From Progne subis subis (lineage: Eukaryota > Chordata > Aves > Passeriformes > Hirundinidae), in assembly GCA_022316685.1 (NCBI GenBank), contig JAKJHU010000030.1, positions 9,388,860-9,452,859 of the forward strand: 64,000 bases of DNA. The letters are read 5' to 3'. Under the pieces are notes generated by a model. That model did no database searches and was not told the origin of the DNA. It saw only the letters and a program-made list of their open reading frames with translations. This document shows, piece by piece, positions 42,856-56,485 of the stretch. Position 1 is the first letter of the stretch; every line of letters starts with the position of its first letter. Made by a program: the position numbers and the translations under genes.

Positions 42856-45200
42856 AAGATTGAAATAAAATTAAGCAGCTAAAAATCACAAATCTATTAT
42901 TATATAAAGTTAATTTAGACTTAATGCAAAAACATGAAGTTGACTGACAGACTGATGGGCTAAACTGCTTAAAAATCTTCTGCAAGAATTAATCTATTTT
43001 TGGGCACAAGACAACTACTGTTGTAGTCAATGGAAATACTCCAGCTGTTTGCAGTGGGAGCAGACAATGGACAGGCTCTAAACAGAAAGGAAGAATCAGA
43101 ATATTTTTCTGCCTAAAGAGGGATTAAGCAATTGTATATATGCAAAATGGCAAATGCATTTCTGGCACAGTTAGATGAATAAAATTCATCTTCCTTAGTG
43201 TATGCTGAAAAAAAGACAAAACCAGAGGATATAACAGATTCCTTTGCAGTCATTTGCAAAAATTTGAAATTTAGCATTGTGGAGTTTCATTGTAGAGCAG
43301 ACCTGGCAGGTAGGCCTTGCTAGACTAGCAGCAGGCATGCCAAGCTGATTCCATACCAGAATCAGACCACGCCAGTGATGGCAGGAGCTGCAGGTGGGGG
43401 TGGTTTTACCTCTGTCTTGGAACAGCTATGGATTCCTTTTGACAGCAGTTGACAAATGGAGGCGGATTAAGAGCTACCATTCTTCAAAGAACTTGAATTT
43501 GCTACTGTAAATGTGTAAAATAAATCTTCACAGAATGTCTGATTACAACTTGCACAATGTATCCCAAATCCATTTTTTCAGCTTCTCAAACATTCTGAAA
43601 CAGCATAACCACACCTAAATTCAGTGGGAAGAATGGTCTCCAGCCTCTGATAATTCTGCCTGTGTCCAAGTCCAGTGGGAAAGAACTGGAAGAGAAGAAA
43701 CAAGAACATGAGAGATGTTTAAAACAACAACAACGACAACAACCAAAACAAAAAACCCACCAAAAATTATCACATTAAGCCAGTGAAAAATCACTTGCAA
43801 AGGCAGCTGGAATATTTTTATTTATTTATTTATTTATTTTTTCCTTAGAGGCATGGAGTACAACGTAGTTCAGTGTGTAAGTTTTACTGTAGTCAGCTTT
43901 GAGACAAGCACTTGTGAACAAGTTGGACCAGTCTTGATGTTTCAGACCCTAAATCTTAACCATTAATGTGTGCAGTGTAGAAGAAAAATAATTTCATATT
44001 TCCTCTGTATTTCCTTCAATAGAATATTGATCAACTTCATCACTAGAAAACAAGTGTAAATAACTATACATATAAAGTGCCTTCTCTGTTACTTTTTCTT
44101 CAGTAATTTCTCTCCTAGCATGTTTAAAGATTTTGAATTAAAGTACAATCAAATCTCCAAAAAGGAACATTTAAGAAAAAGTACAAAACACAGTTATAAA
44201 TTTTATTTATAAAAAATTCTGGTTATTCTAATCAAAATGTTTCAGGATGCTCGTTCCATATTTTCATAATTGAATTAATTTTATTGTGACTGTTTCAGTG
44301 AAAAACCCAGAAAACTTCCTGCAGGTAACATGACTTAAAGGAATATCAAGCGTGTTAAAATCTTTAAATTAATATTCAACTTTTCTTAAAATTTGACGTT
44401 CTGAAAAATGACACAAGGTCATATCAGCCTTTTCTTTACTCCAGTGGAACAGTTTTACCTTGTCATATCTCCTTTACTCCTACTTACAATACAATAATAT
44501 AATAATACAATACAATACTTACAAAAATGTTAACCAAGCAATCCAATTTGCTTTCTGTGAGGTTGTTTTGAAGATTCTTTTCCCCTTTGTTGATTCATTT
44601 TCAGTGCAATGAGCTCTTGTGCTTTGAATTGTAGTAATTCTTCTAGCAAATACTGGGTGGTTTTTTACTGTAAAAAATTTAGAGAGAGGTGTTTACGCTG
44701 AAGTGAATGTTCATCAAAACTCTTTAAGGAAAAGAGGAAAATATAATGGCCACAACTTGTAAAACTGGGCCTGAAACCAGAAAGAAACCAGAGCGTAGAT
44801 GTTACATTGCAATTCCCAAAGACACTGTCAAGTGTATGATTAGCAGGTGTTTGTAGAGTCTCACCTGAATTATGCCAACTTCCAGCTGATGACTCATGAA
44901 CTACATTTACAAACAGAAATTCCTAAGCCCAGAGCTTGCAACTGACTCGATTTTCCAACAGTGCTGAAAACCCTGTTCATGTTCTACTTTAGGAATGAAG
45001 TGTTGTGCCAAGTGAATAAGACTCATAGATCTTGTCATTTTAAAACACAGTCTTTAAAATGGACATTTTGTTAACAATTACTACATACTGATATACACTG
45101 ATCATTTTATATCAGTCTAGTGAAGATAGCTTTATATTTAGAAGGTAAATGTTGACAATTTTGATTGCTTCTGGAGGAAAGTCAATACTAATACTTTTAC

Positions 45201-45320
45201 ATTCTCATCAACTCCATAAGCTAAAAGCATCAACCCTCTAGCCAAGTCACTCAGTCTGACAGCAGGAACAATACTGAAGAGGCCATTATCCTGCAGTTTA
45301 CCAAGATAGTCTGACATGTC
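45201..45320 (-). CDS. Candidate 120-nt coding exon of an unidentified gene
   Basis: On the minus strand a good acceptor (pyrimidine-rich stretch ending TATTTTGCAG) precedes 40 open codons (DMSDYLGKLQ...LLAYGVDEN), then AAT|GTAAAAG, a moderate donor. Length is exactly 40 codons, phase 0 at both ends. Composition looks protein-like rather than low-complexity. I cannot name the family. It could be chance: one exon-sized frame in 64 kb is not proof. Confidence 0.28.
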
Positions 45321-46589
45321 CTGCAAAATAGAGATCGGAAAAAAAGAAATCATATGATGGATCTGATGTTTAATGGTGTTCAAAACAGAAAAAACTATTT
45401 TTTAGTGTCCTTGCAACAAAACAGATTAATTTATACTTCAGTCATATAAAGAAATGTATTTTCTTTTGCTGTATTTGAAAATTTATGATTGTAACAATCA
45501 ATTACTGTGATAAGAATTACTTACAAGATTTTAAAATTATGGATTACAAAATATGATTTTAGCATTAACTCTACACAGGCTTCAAATAAGAGTTTAATCA
45601 GCCTTTCAATATCAAGCACAATAGAAATTCAAGATGTAAATTATTTTGAAAATATTACCAAAGTGTACCTTTCTTGAAATTTTATTTTTTTGTAAGTATT
45701 ATCTGTGAGAAGTGTTAGATTGACAGTTCTAGTGGTTTTATTCCTTTCTATTTACCAAGTTTTTGATATTGTAATTTTCTTCCAGCTCTAAACTGGAGGG
45801 ATTTATGAAGGGAGAACAGAATAAGTTTTGATTGCTGATAGACATGTGTGTTTTTCTGTCCTTTCAGAGAAATAACTCCACCAACAAAAGAGTTACCAAG
45901 GTCAAGAACAGCAGTCATAATGTTCTTTAAGGTAGTAAAATTGTTGCAATATTACTGTAGCTACCAATTATCTGCTTGTCATTTTCTTTAGTAAAGGGCT
46001 ACAGCGATGTTTCTTACCTAAGCCTCAACATGCAGGACCATCACCAAAATTCTGCTTCAGACACCACTTTTGAAATTTTCCTTTTTTCTCATGAAAATAT
46101 TCAACATTAGTTGTAAGACTTTAGGGAAACAGAGATTTCTAGATTTAATCTACATTTACATGAAGTAGTGCTATACCTTGTGAGCTACAGTGCTCAAGTT
46201 GCAGTTAAAAAGAACTGCTTTAGACTACATATCTCTACTTCATGATTCTAAAATCTGTCATTTTCTTTAGAAAACAATTTAGTGACTTTGCTTTTTAGTC
46301 AACTGCCAAATAGTTTCACTATTTCTCTATTTTAAAGTTAAGCCTGCCAAAATTGTTTTAACCATGGTACACCCATTTTGAGAATGTTTACTTTACCTCT
46401 GACCATTTTTAACTAACATTGTGGAGTTCCCTGATTAGTATACTAACCTAATGAATCAGTCAGCTAAATCACAGAGAATGCAAAAATGTGTGCATCTTTT
46501 TTTTCCCATGTTTTATGCCACCTGCCCAGCAGACAACTGCCTAATGTCTTGTTTCATGATTGAGGCTGCTCATTGAAACAAATTCTGGC

Positions 46590-46760
46590 AATGCTAAGGT
46601 ACATGTAAGACAAGGAGCTAGCATGGCTTTACTAAGAGCAAATTGTGTCTGATGGGTCCAATAGTCCTCTGTGAGGGAGTGATGACAGTGGTCAACAAGA
46701 GAAGCCTGACCAATGTCACCGACTTTGATTTCTTAGTTGCTAAATACTTATGTACACAGA
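46590..46760 (+). mobile_element. Possible old CR1 internal fragment
   Basis: Blocks such as AGCTAGCATGGCTTTACTAAG and GCAAATTGTGTCTGA resemble the CR1 ORF2 coding strand. Very diverged. Confidence 0.4.
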
Positions 46761-48925
46761 TCAAATGTGTATCAAATTTCACCACATTTAAAAATAAAAT
46801 GCACTAAGGCTCCATTAGACACTTCTATTCGTAACAAGGATGTTTCTGTAGGCGATAGGCTGTCATCTACAGGGTAGAAATGTGGACTGATATGAAACAG
46901 AAAGTATTCACTAGACCCTTCAAGACATTTATTAGGCAAAAAAAAAAAAAAAAAAAAAAAAAAAAGGTCAAACCCAAATCAAACACAAAAGAAATCTTTT
47001 TCTGTGCCCCCATCGATTGCCAAAGCAATCAAATATTGTCACAAAGGCACAGATAATCACAGCAAGGTCAACATCTCAATAAAAGAAAATACCTTTCAGA
47101 GGAAATAAAATATTAAACAAATACCATCCCCTGGTTTCCAAGGAGTAGCCAAAGACCCAAGGATAGTTAGGAATGTTTAAGAACTACCAAGCAATGGAGG
47201 GAGAAGATATTTTTTCCCATCTCTGATGTCTTTCAGCTATCTACAGGCAGAGTCTTCCTAGCTGATGACAACTATTTGGGTTTAGTGGAGCAGCCTATTC
47301 TACAATATACCACTGATTACTGTATCCCGCATCCACATTACAATGATGGACATATCTGTTGCTCAGCTACCTGTAGGTTCTAGCTGACTGGCAACAAGTT
47401 CTTAATCTAATCCCAGCCATGTAATGTTGCTCCAAGACAATATGGGGAGAACTTGTCTAAGCAAGCACAACCAATGCATTGCACAGCCCATCTGTGGTAA
47501 CTTCAGGCTTTACCCTTCTTTCCATGACTTGGAACTTTCTCAAAGGAAAGAATTTTGTGTAGAAGCCAGGTATATTTGAGCTTCAAAATTAAGGTTTAAT
47601 TTCAATATCCAGAGAATTTCCCTGGCTGTCTTTATGACTCTCATTTCACTTGTGATAGTAGCACAGCAGAAATAAAGTATCTACAGCAGCATGTGTGAGG
47701 GCAATGACATGGCTCAAATTTTTCCCCATGACAAAGGAGTAAATAGCTCTTCAAAGAACCACCAAAGTCACTATTCAGATGCAGTCTGAGGCTTTCATGT
47801 TTGATGGCATTTAGCCAGTATCTCATTTTCAGAGGGAAATAGATTCTCTGCCTGGGTGGACCAAAACAAAATCTTACCAGGCAAACACATAGCAAAAATG
47901 TGGCAGGGGACAATTTATTCACCAAAACACAATGACTCAAGAAGACAGTGAATTGTGGAAAAATTTTGGACTCAAATAGAGGAAGAAACTATGCTACACC
48001 TCCTAAGGAATAATGTATTTGTAATTTTTATTTTTTACTGATTACTGCAAATGTTTTTCAGAATAAGACATTTTTAGACTCCTTACAATACTTCAGAGTT
48101 TACAGAAGATAAAATAGATAAAGCGATAAAAAGAATTGCAATGAATTTAACTGATAAAGAAATGAGAACAAATTTGCAGTCTTCAGTACATTGTTTTGAA
48201 GTGAAAACACTTTTTTATTCCCTCTGACAATTTTCTTTGCATTTAGTGTCTCTGTCCTGATCTTAAGATTAACTACAATCATGTCTGATTATGTCTCCAA
48301 CCCTGTCTCTCAAAAAGCTTATGATATCAGCTTTGTAATGCAGTTTGTTCCTCATTCTCTCACCTAGGTCCATGGTTCATTTTTGTCCTCCTATCTCTCT
48401 CTAGCACAACAAATGCCTTTGAGAGTCAAGTTAAAAATTTCCTTACCTCTTATTTGGATCTACCTTTCAGAAAAACTTCCACAGTGTTTTAAAATATTAA
48501 TCAGTCAAATCAATAATATATATTTTGTGCATTGTGGTTTGAGACGAAAAAGATTCAGTTGCAAATGGATTTGGCAAATATTTCTAATGTGTCTGTGGTA
48601 ATTTCTTTGCTGCTTTCTACTGTTCAGTCTTCTTAACACAATATATCTGAAAATATTAGACTGAAGAACTCTAAACTAAAATACTGACCTTTCTTTTTGC
48701 ATTCTTTTTACCACCTTTTTTGATTATTAATTTTGTAAAATTATACATTAAAATAGAATATGAAGATTGTTTTTTATTTCCCATGCAATAGGTAAGAGAA
48801 GAAAGATGAGTTTTGAATGAAGGAAATCAACATTTGTTTTGCTTATTTGAGCACTTCCAATAGAGTAGAAATGTTAGAGAACTGGAATTTAACCTTTTGT
48901 TATTATCTGAGCATTATACTTATTA
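46761..48925. other. AT-rich DNA, nothing recognised
   Basis: Holds a poly-A run of about 28 (46938-46965). No gene or repeat signature otherwise. Confidence 0.45.
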
Positions 48926-48931
48926 TTTGGC

Positions 48932-49324
48932 TGTCGCCGAGACACACAAAGCAATCACGCGCAGACAGAAATCATTCACAGAGCAGAGGTTCTTCCAGCT
49001 CCTTCCTGAGAGAGCAGAGAGAGAAGGAAGACCCCTCTTTGTTTATTCTTTACTTTTTTATACATTTGTGGATCTGGCAGAAGATTGGCTTTTTGGGTTT
49101 CCACCCCTCAGCCTCAGTGACCAGACCCACTGTCAGTTACAGTTGTTTTTCAGGTTAGAAATATGCAAACAAAGGACAAAGAATGAGAAACAAAGGGTTT
49201 GTTTATGTTACTTCTATGGGAAAGGTAGAAAACTGCTCCTAATATTGTACAGTAACCAAAAGATCTGACTCCATTATGAATTTCAAGAAGGCTAATAAGA
49301 AAGCTCAGAAAAACCAGGGTAACA
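48932..49324 (-). repeat. Solo LTR of ERV-B family, TSD TTTGGC
   Basis: On the minus strand TGTTACCCTGG to CTCGGCGACA. Perfect 6-bp duplication TTTGGC at 48926-48931 and 49325-49330. Shares the GATTGGCTTTTTGGG core with the nested LTR at 27973, marking a second subfamily. Confidence 0.93.
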
Positions 49325-49330
49325 TTTGGC

Positions 49331-50892
49331 TGAATGTGTCTTAAAGTATCTGAGGAAAGATTTAAATATAAAGATTAAGAATATCAACCACTTTTTTCAC
49401 ATATTTGAATTTTTAAAACAGTGCCTACAAAAGTGCAAAACTGACCATTACTCCTTACAAGGACATGGCTTCATTAATGAATGTTTTCCACAGAACATTT
49501 TCATGCTTGCCAACCCTAAGGTATGTTTTCTAATTAACTAAGGACTAATTGAAGAAATTTACTGTAAAATGTAGTGCAGAGGTTATTAGTATGACTGAAA
49601 AGAATGTCTGATTCAGAACTCACTGAAATCTAAAAACAGATATATATTACTGGGGAGAAATTTCAAATTCTGTCAGATAAGTCACTGTAATTCTGATAGC
49701 CTGTGTGTATCACAGGAATAATATGGAAAGTAACACTAATCCACTAGTGGAGAAAGTTATTTTTAATATGTAGAGGAAGATTGTAGAGCTGATGATTAGT
49801 TTAAAATTAATTTTTCATAAACTGGTGATTCACACCATAACAAAGCTCTGTTATAATGCTGGAAATACAATTGTATCCCAGCTATAAGCTTGATTTTTGG
49901 ATGCAACTAAAAATGCCTCCTTGAAAAGAAAAGAGTCAGCATTAGTGTTTGCTACTAATTAAGAAATTTATTGCACTTATATAAATCTTCAAAAATGCAT
50001 ATATCTATAAGGAGACATAAAACCATGTATGTTTATGTAAAATGCATGCACAGGTATATAATTTTGCAGTCTGCACTCTGCTTATCTAATACTTGTAAGA
50101 AAGTGTCTTAAAAATCCATTTGCCTGGTGCTTTTAACCACAGATCTCTTCATTTTTCCTGTTATGTAAGTTTACTAGCACATATATATGCATACATTCCA
50201 TTTAGCATTGAGGCATCTGGTCACTCTTGCAGTAATCATCAAACACAAGTAGAAAGAACTGCTACTATAGGAGAAAAACAGATGATGCCAAACTTTTGCC
50301 TCATTTTCCGTCCACAGAAAATTCTACTAATACTTTCTGAAATTATTTAGGTTGAGATAGTTTAAGTCCATTTCAGTGACGGAATCTACATTTATAAAAT
50401 TGATCAAAAACCAATTAATGCTATTTCTTAATACATATCTTAACACAGATTGCTCATCTGTTTATGTAAGTATGTATTTAAAATAACAACCAAGGGCCAC
50501 TGAGAAGGTATCTGAGTAGGAAAAAGGCATATCCTGAGTTCATTACCATTCCCATATTCCTTTTTATTTAAACATTTTCTTCTAGATTTAAATTGGAAAA
50601 TACTGTAATAGGCAACAGCATCCCTCAATACAGATTTTTTTTTTTTTTAAACATGATATTATATTCCTTTTACCATGATTTCCAATATTGCAGCAGCTTT
50701 GAAAAGGCTAAATAAGAGTTTTCTTTAATTTTTTTTTTTTTAATTTATTTTAAGGAAGCATAATAAGCAACTTTTCTGTTCTTTAAAGAAAAACTCTTAA
50801 AAATGGAAGTTCTTACAAGTGGATGCTCTTTGTTTTTTGCTTTAAACAACCAAAAGGATCAAATCAAAGCATTCAGGTATACTCCCTGCCTG
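49331..50892. other. AT-rich DNA, nothing recognised
   Basis: Poly-T runs near 50634 and 50731. No gene or repeat signature. Confidence 0.45.
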
Positions 50893-50898
50893 GAGTTC

Positions 50899-51177
50899 TG
50901 TGGAGTCCTCTTTTGAGGAGGCTGAAATCTGATCTTACTCTCCTTGTGTTATTTCCACCCTTAACCCAAACTCTAAGACTCCTCCCCTGCAACACCCTAT
51001 AAAACCCATGACCCTGCCTCTTCTCACTCTTCTACATCTTCACCACCTCCCCAGCCCGGGGTAGGGGGCAATAAATGGATTCTTGAGCTTAAGAAAAGAG
51101 ACTCGTCTTGTCTGTTTCCCAGCCAGTGGTTGTAACCTCCCTGGACAGGACGATCACTGTTGCCGCACAATGCAACA
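50899..51177 (+). repeat. Short solo LTR (279 bp), TSD GAGTTC
   Basis: TGTGGAGTCC to AATGCAACA, flanked by a perfect GAGTTC at 50893-50898 and 51178-51183. Carries TATAAAA at 50999-51005 and AATAAA at 51070-51075. A compact LTR family distinct from ERV-A and ERV-B. Confidence 0.9.
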
Positions 51178-51207
51178 GAGTTCTTTAACTTGAAATAATA
51201 TGCCTAC

Positions 51208-51325
51208 CTTTTTTGAGGAAACAGTGACATTTACAGTTTGGCCCTGCAAGTGTATAAGTTGGATACGACCCATCTCCTCTTCCAAATGTTTTGCAATACA
51301 TCTAGCTAACATGAAACACATATAT
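51208..51325 (-). CDS. Candidate 118-nt coding exon of an unidentified gene
   Basis: On the minus strand, GGCATTTGCAG (acceptor, weak pyrimidine tract) precedes one base plus 39 open codons (YMCFMLARC...TVNVTVSSKK), then AAG|GTAGGC, a good donor. It ends in phase 0, compatible with the phase-0 start of the candidate exon at 45201. No family recognised. It could be coincidental. Confidence 0.25.
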
Positions 51326-52680
51326 CTGCAAATGCCACTTCTGACTGTTAGGATAAACATTCCTACTAGTCTAACATTTAGCTTAGCTGCACAAAATCTT
51401 ACTAATCCTGTGAAACAAAATAAGCCCACAAGTAGTAGTAGATGGGCAGATGTGACTGGAACCTCTGTCTGTGTGGATAAGGGTAAAGGATGAAAAACAA
51501 AATTAACACTCAGATATTCAGCATCTGCTTTTTCCAATGCTGTCAAGTTTCACCATATGGAGGGAACATGTACTTCAGTGTGTTCCCATAACTATTTGTG
51601 TATCAAGTATAGTACTAAACTCAGTAGTTACACCAGGGTAAGAATATATGAGGTAGGCTCATGCCGAACAATCAATACTGGTCTCCTTGGAAGAAAGAAG
51701 GAAACAGACATGGAAATCATCAACTCATGAGTGCACTTGGCGGCAATAGTTATATCTGTACATACAACCAGAGAAATAACTGGAAGTAAGTTATCTTTGC
51801 TTTGGGTAAAATCAGCCCCCTTTTAAACTGTGTTTGCATCACATCCTCATGGGGAAAAAACCCCGAAAACATTCTCTCAAAATGTTTTCATTGTGTAATG
51901 AACAAGAAGTTTAGAAATGCACTAGTGAGTGGAATTCTGAGCTGGTAAATTCATGTACTGGTGTTAAATGCTGTTTAGACCTTACCAGTAAGGAGCTCAG
52001 GAAAGCAGATTTCACTGAAGGAGTAGCTTTGGGAGTGTACACTCAAAAGCCATCTCCCTGATAATTAGGGATATTTGAGAAGCTTCAGATGTCCTTAGAG
52101 GTCTTCAAGGATAGTCTGGAAGAAAGATCAGAGCTGCTTCAAATACCTCTGCTAAGAAGCCTCATCAGAGTCTTCTTCCTTTCTTCAAATGAAAGCTGTT
52201 TTTAACTTGAAGGTATGTGTGGGTTTCTGGCCCAAGCTGTGTTGTATCAACCTTAGAGATAGTTCATTCAGTCACTAATTTTAACTCACAGATTTGACTT
52301 CCAGGTTTGACCTCAGACTTGTTTCATCATGATTGCCTTGTCTGGAAATTTTGGTATGGTTTCTAATCCTGGCTAATTATTTCCAGATCTACCCCAGCCT
52401 TGACTTGAGAACTCAACTTCCTAAATTGGCTTCATGTCTGCTTTTTCAAGAGGGACTTGAAAAGTTTTGGCTACCTGTATTCTTGTTGAACCTGATTACC
52501 ATCACCAGATGTGCTCTGCTTGCCTTCCTGGGTAACTGCCTGTGACACAACTGTCTGTGCCTGCCCTAGCGTTGCCCTTGCGTCCTGCTTGCTACATCCT
52601 GATAGATCTAATTGTAGCCTTCCATGACTTAAGGAGGAGTGTGCCTGGAGAAGATAGTGCCTAGTTCATCTTAGGGGCTC
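51326..52680. other. Intergenic or intronic, nothing recognised
   Basis: Includes a pyrimidine-leaning stretch at about 52260-52600 rich in TTGACTT/CCTTG-like words, which may be an old unnamed repeat. Confidence 0.4.
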
Positions 52681-52689
52681 ACAGGGAAA

Positions 52690-52920
52690 TTACCAGAGGC
52701 AATAAACACAAGCTGTTGGAATGAAATGAATGTAAGTAGAACTTCATAATCAGTGTTGCTAAACCATGAAACAGGTTCCTCAAAGCATTTTCAGACTTTC
52801 CATACTTGGAGGTTTTCAAAATTCAGCTGAACAGGATCTTCAACAATTTAATCTAATTTTCCAGTTAGTTAGCCCTGTTTACTGGGAGTTGGGACTACAA
52901 GATTTCCAGGGAATTAGCTA
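52690..52920 (+). mobile_element. CR1 LINE 3' fragment, plus strand
   Basis: AATAAACACAAGCTGTTGGAAT, CATGAAACAGGTTCC and GGGAGTTGGGACTACAAGAT follow the CR1 3' order; diverged. Confidence 0.75.
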
Positions 52921-52930
52921 GGTGGCTTAT

Positions 52931-53578
52931 TGTTGCGTTGTGCTTTGTGTTATTTATTTTCATATTCTATTTGTTATTTATTTTCGTTATAATGTTTTTT
53001 TCTGTACTCCCCTGTTCTCCTAAGAAATGTTACATTCCAAGGTTTTTCCCTGCCCCTCTTCCCTGTCAATTCTCCCATATATGTCCCAGTCCCCTCCTAC
53101 GTGTCCTGCCTGTCATTCGATTGTTCCTCCTGCTTTCTAGAGAGTTCGGGTAAGGACATCAAGTGATAGGGCAGGAGCTGAGAAAGTTCCTCCCTTTATG
53201 TTGTCATTGGTTTCTTTGAATGTCCCTCCAACCCTGTTCCACTCCCACCTTGTCCCTCATTGGATGTTGGTTTGTCTCCTCCCTTAGTCCCTCCCCTGTA
53301 TTTAATCTCGGAGCTCACTGCCCGGGGCAGCTTGGCTGGAGAGATTCCCTAAGGTTAAGATGTTCCCGTGAGGGACTGAATAAAGACCCTGGACTTTTCC
53401 CTCTATCTGAGTCCAACTCCTTCCTCCATCTTTGGTGAGGTCTCTCCTGTGATAAGGGGAAAGCCCCCTTGGCCGCTCCTCTGGTTCCCAAAATCCAGAG
53501 GTGTGTTCCCCGACTGATTGCAGTGTCAGAGCTAGCCTGGATGGACGGAGGACTGCTTTGAGAAGGACACAGTGACAT
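52931..53578 (+). repeat. Probable solo LTR, boundaries uncertain
   Basis: Starts near TGTTGCGTTGTG and carries GTATTTAATC (TATA-like, near 53299), AATAAAG near 53379 and the word ATCAAGTGATAGG, shared with the LTR at 38312. No target duplication found. Ends near GACATCCCA. Confidence 0.6.
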
Positions 53579-55281
53579 CCCATAATTTCTTTTTCTAGGA
53601 TTATATAGTAGTAGTTTCTTGGAGAGACCACAAAGAAAGCTTGGATATGTACTGACAGTGTTTGCAAGAGTAGCTCAGAATACAGTTTTTTTGTTCAAAA
53701 TATGGAAAAAAATCTCCACAAAAACCTGTATACTGTTCTTGCTATGTGTTGCTGCATGCTCTGGAAAAACTGTGGTGGCATTTATGATCTAATTATCTTT
53801 AGTCCCTCTTGGGAATTGTGTCTTTAGTGACTGTTTTTGTTCCAGTACAGAGACCATTGCTGTGATGAGCTTTTATACAGATCATGCCAGTGCACAATTA
53901 TCACTCACGATTTATCTTATTATACTAAAACAGGTTGAGTGCGCTGCAAACTCATTAACTCTTAGTGGTGACTTTCTCACTATTGTCTGTCAGTAGGGGC
54001 CAAGTTTTCTGAAGAAACATGAAATAATTTTTATTCTCTTTGTCAGTTTGGATAGTTATAAATTCTTGCTCTAAGACAGCAAAGAAGACGTCAGAGATGG
54101 AATTGTTATAAAGTAACTGCAAGTGTGTCAACAAAGACAAACAAAAAAGAAGCACACCTAAATGAGATAAATATTTAAGCAGCATTCACATCAAAAATAA
54201 ACAAAGTAGGGTGGAAGACCTGAATATTTTGTCTTTGCAAATTATCCTAATCTAGAAAATAATTTCCATAATTTACTACATTTCCAGGTTGTAACTAATT
54301 TTTTTAAGGATGCTGACAGCAACTGGTTAAATACAGCATTATTATGCAAACATTAATCCATGTTTCCACGTTAATAAGAAAATTTATCAAATTATGTGAG
54401 TCCTTTTTTAGATGATGGGTAATGACGATCAGTGGTATTATGTCGTCAGTAATGATTTTTCTCTAATTAATTTTCTCAGCATATTTCTGGCTGATATCAA
54501 AGCTCCTAGCAACAGTGAGTTTATGTCACTGGACTGATAATCACTGCATATCCCACTTGACTTGCTTTGTGGTTCAATTTAATATTACTCTGTCTTTGAT
54601 CATCAAATTACATGAGATATTTTCACATTTTCCATGCCTAGTAAATTGAGCATTTTTTTTACATTTATTTTTCTCTTAATAATTCAAGAGTCTAAACAAA
54701 GGTGATGTCTCCCAGGCCATTAATTTAACATCAATCAAATGGCAATTACTTTTAATTTTAACTATAATGTGCAATAATTTAATTAAATATAAAACAAAAT
54801 TTCAGGCATGATTATATAAGAAGGGAACTGCGCTAAATGGCTTTGTCTCCTGTTCATTTTGAACAAATTTTTTAGAACAAAAGGTATTTAAAACTCTGGT
54901 AAATACCAGAGATCATTACTGCCTATCATGATCTTTCAATTGAGTATTTCTCACTAAATCTTTTTCCTGATATTTTAATTTTAGAAATAATAGAAATGCA
55001 GTCTAAAATTTTGAGGCTTTATAAACCCTGGTTTTCTGGGTGAAATAGTGAACAAAACAGTTTTTAGGTGCAGGGTATATCAACCTGATTCATGGTTTTG
55101 CAGTGCTTTCCTCTGTTGCCTCAAGCACCTTCATTAGTGTATCTTCATTTCCTTTTAATGTCCCTAAAGTGTCAGTGTGAATCTTAAACCCTCCCTTTGC
55201 TGGGATCACCTTTGCTAAACTTTTCTGCAGGGTTTCTACTTGGCCCTGGTAGGAAATTCCAAACTGGTCATACTGGAAGAT
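53579..55281. other. AT-rich DNA, nothing recognised
   Basis: No gene or repeat signature seen. Confidence 0.45.
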
Positions 55282-55287
55282 GAGAAG

Positions 55288-55971
55288 TGTAGTGGTGCAG
55301 AACTCTTTTATTAGGTTTTTATAAGAAGTTTATGTTATGGTTGATTTCACTGTATCCCCAATGCTGTAACACTTTTTGTGTTTTCTGTATAACAAGGTGT
55401 TTTGTGTCAGTCTTCCCACGCCCCACCTGACTTGTAACATCCCCTCTGCCCCCCTTGCTCTGGGGCAGCCTGTCTGTCACTCCAGGGGTCCCTCCCAGAT
55501 TGCAAAATCTCAGGGAGAGGGCTTCAGGTGATAGGCCCCCTGGGGGGAATTCCTTTGGTTCTGGATTTTAGTGGTCCAAGGCTTGGGGGTGGGCACACCT
55601 TGTGTGCCCCTGAATCCCCTGATTTGTTGTCTTGTTGTAACCCCCCCCCAGAAATCCTCCCCCGCTTATAAGGTGGAGGAGGGAAATTCTCTCTGCTCTT
55701 GGTCTCTGGCCTCCCTGGCCTGAGGTTTGGACCAGCTGCAGACTTCCCGCAGCTCGGCCTGAATAAACATCTTTTAACCTACAAAGCTGAGAGCCAGCCT
55801 TCTCTTACTGCTGTTGCTGTCATGACACTATTTGGTCCAGCTGCTGCTGAGAAGCCGACCCAGCAGGTAAATAGCCTGTGTGCCCATCTGAGCTGGGAAC
55901 ATCTGTGGCTGAGCAGACCCGAGCTAGCCAGAGGTCATCTCCCGCCCAGTGCGGGGACAGAACTAGACACA
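55288..55971 (+). repeat. Solo LTR of ERV-A family (684 bp)
   Basis: TGTAGTGGTGCAG to AACTAGACACA. Long stretches match the ERV-A LTR, for example TGTAACATCCCCTCTGCC and AATAAACATCTTTTAACC. TATA element CTTATAAGG near 55665; AATAAA at 55762-55767. Flanks GAGAAG (55282-55287) and GACAAG (55972-55977) match at 5 of 6 bases. Confidence 0.92.
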
Positions 55972-56485
55972 GACAAGTGTATTAATTTACAGTTACAAAG
56001 TTGTACATGTTGGGAAAATAGACTGTAGAATACATGTATAAGTATTGAAACAGCATTATTTACAGATATGCACAGAATTAAAAAATAATTTTTATGCACT
56101 TTATTCTAGGCTAAATTTTAACTGTTCCTTAAAATCTGTACTTCACTTTGCCAAGACAATTACAAAGTGGGGGCCTCTTTTGGCAAAATGGAGTATAGTA
56201 CTTTGATTGACATACTCTGCACCCTGCTATATTTTCACTGGTTTTCAAATCTACATTGCATTTGAAAATAGCTACATAAGTATGTTCAGCATGCATTTAA
56301 TGCCTATTCTCTGTTTTCATTGTTATCCTTTATGCAATTTTACCCAGGGCCCAAAGTGGTATCCCTATAAGGTCCCTATAATGCTCAGAAATCACTGGTC
56401 ATGAGAGGTTATTATTCTTTTAGAACAGACATACCACTTAAACTTGTGTGGGATTAATCTATTCAGAAGTTTCGCAGAGATTAGG

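Larger units (their letters stand above)
40641..46589. other. 6 kb of DNA with microsatellites, no recognised gene except a candidate exon
   Basis: Contains a (TTTTG)n run near 40775-40798, a (TG)n run near 41820-41831, the (AT)n at 42804, a (TTTA)n run near 43817-43840 and an exon-like segment at 45201. Otherwise nothing recognised. Confidence 0.4.

Noticed and set aside
47641..47940. 99-codon minus-strand frame with several Cys and His
   Set aside because: No recognisable motif spacing, no flanking splice signals I trust, and no repeat signature.
55699..56028. 109-codon plus-strand frame
   Set aside because: Starts inside the ERV-A-type solo LTR and runs past its end into flanking DNA; not a gene.
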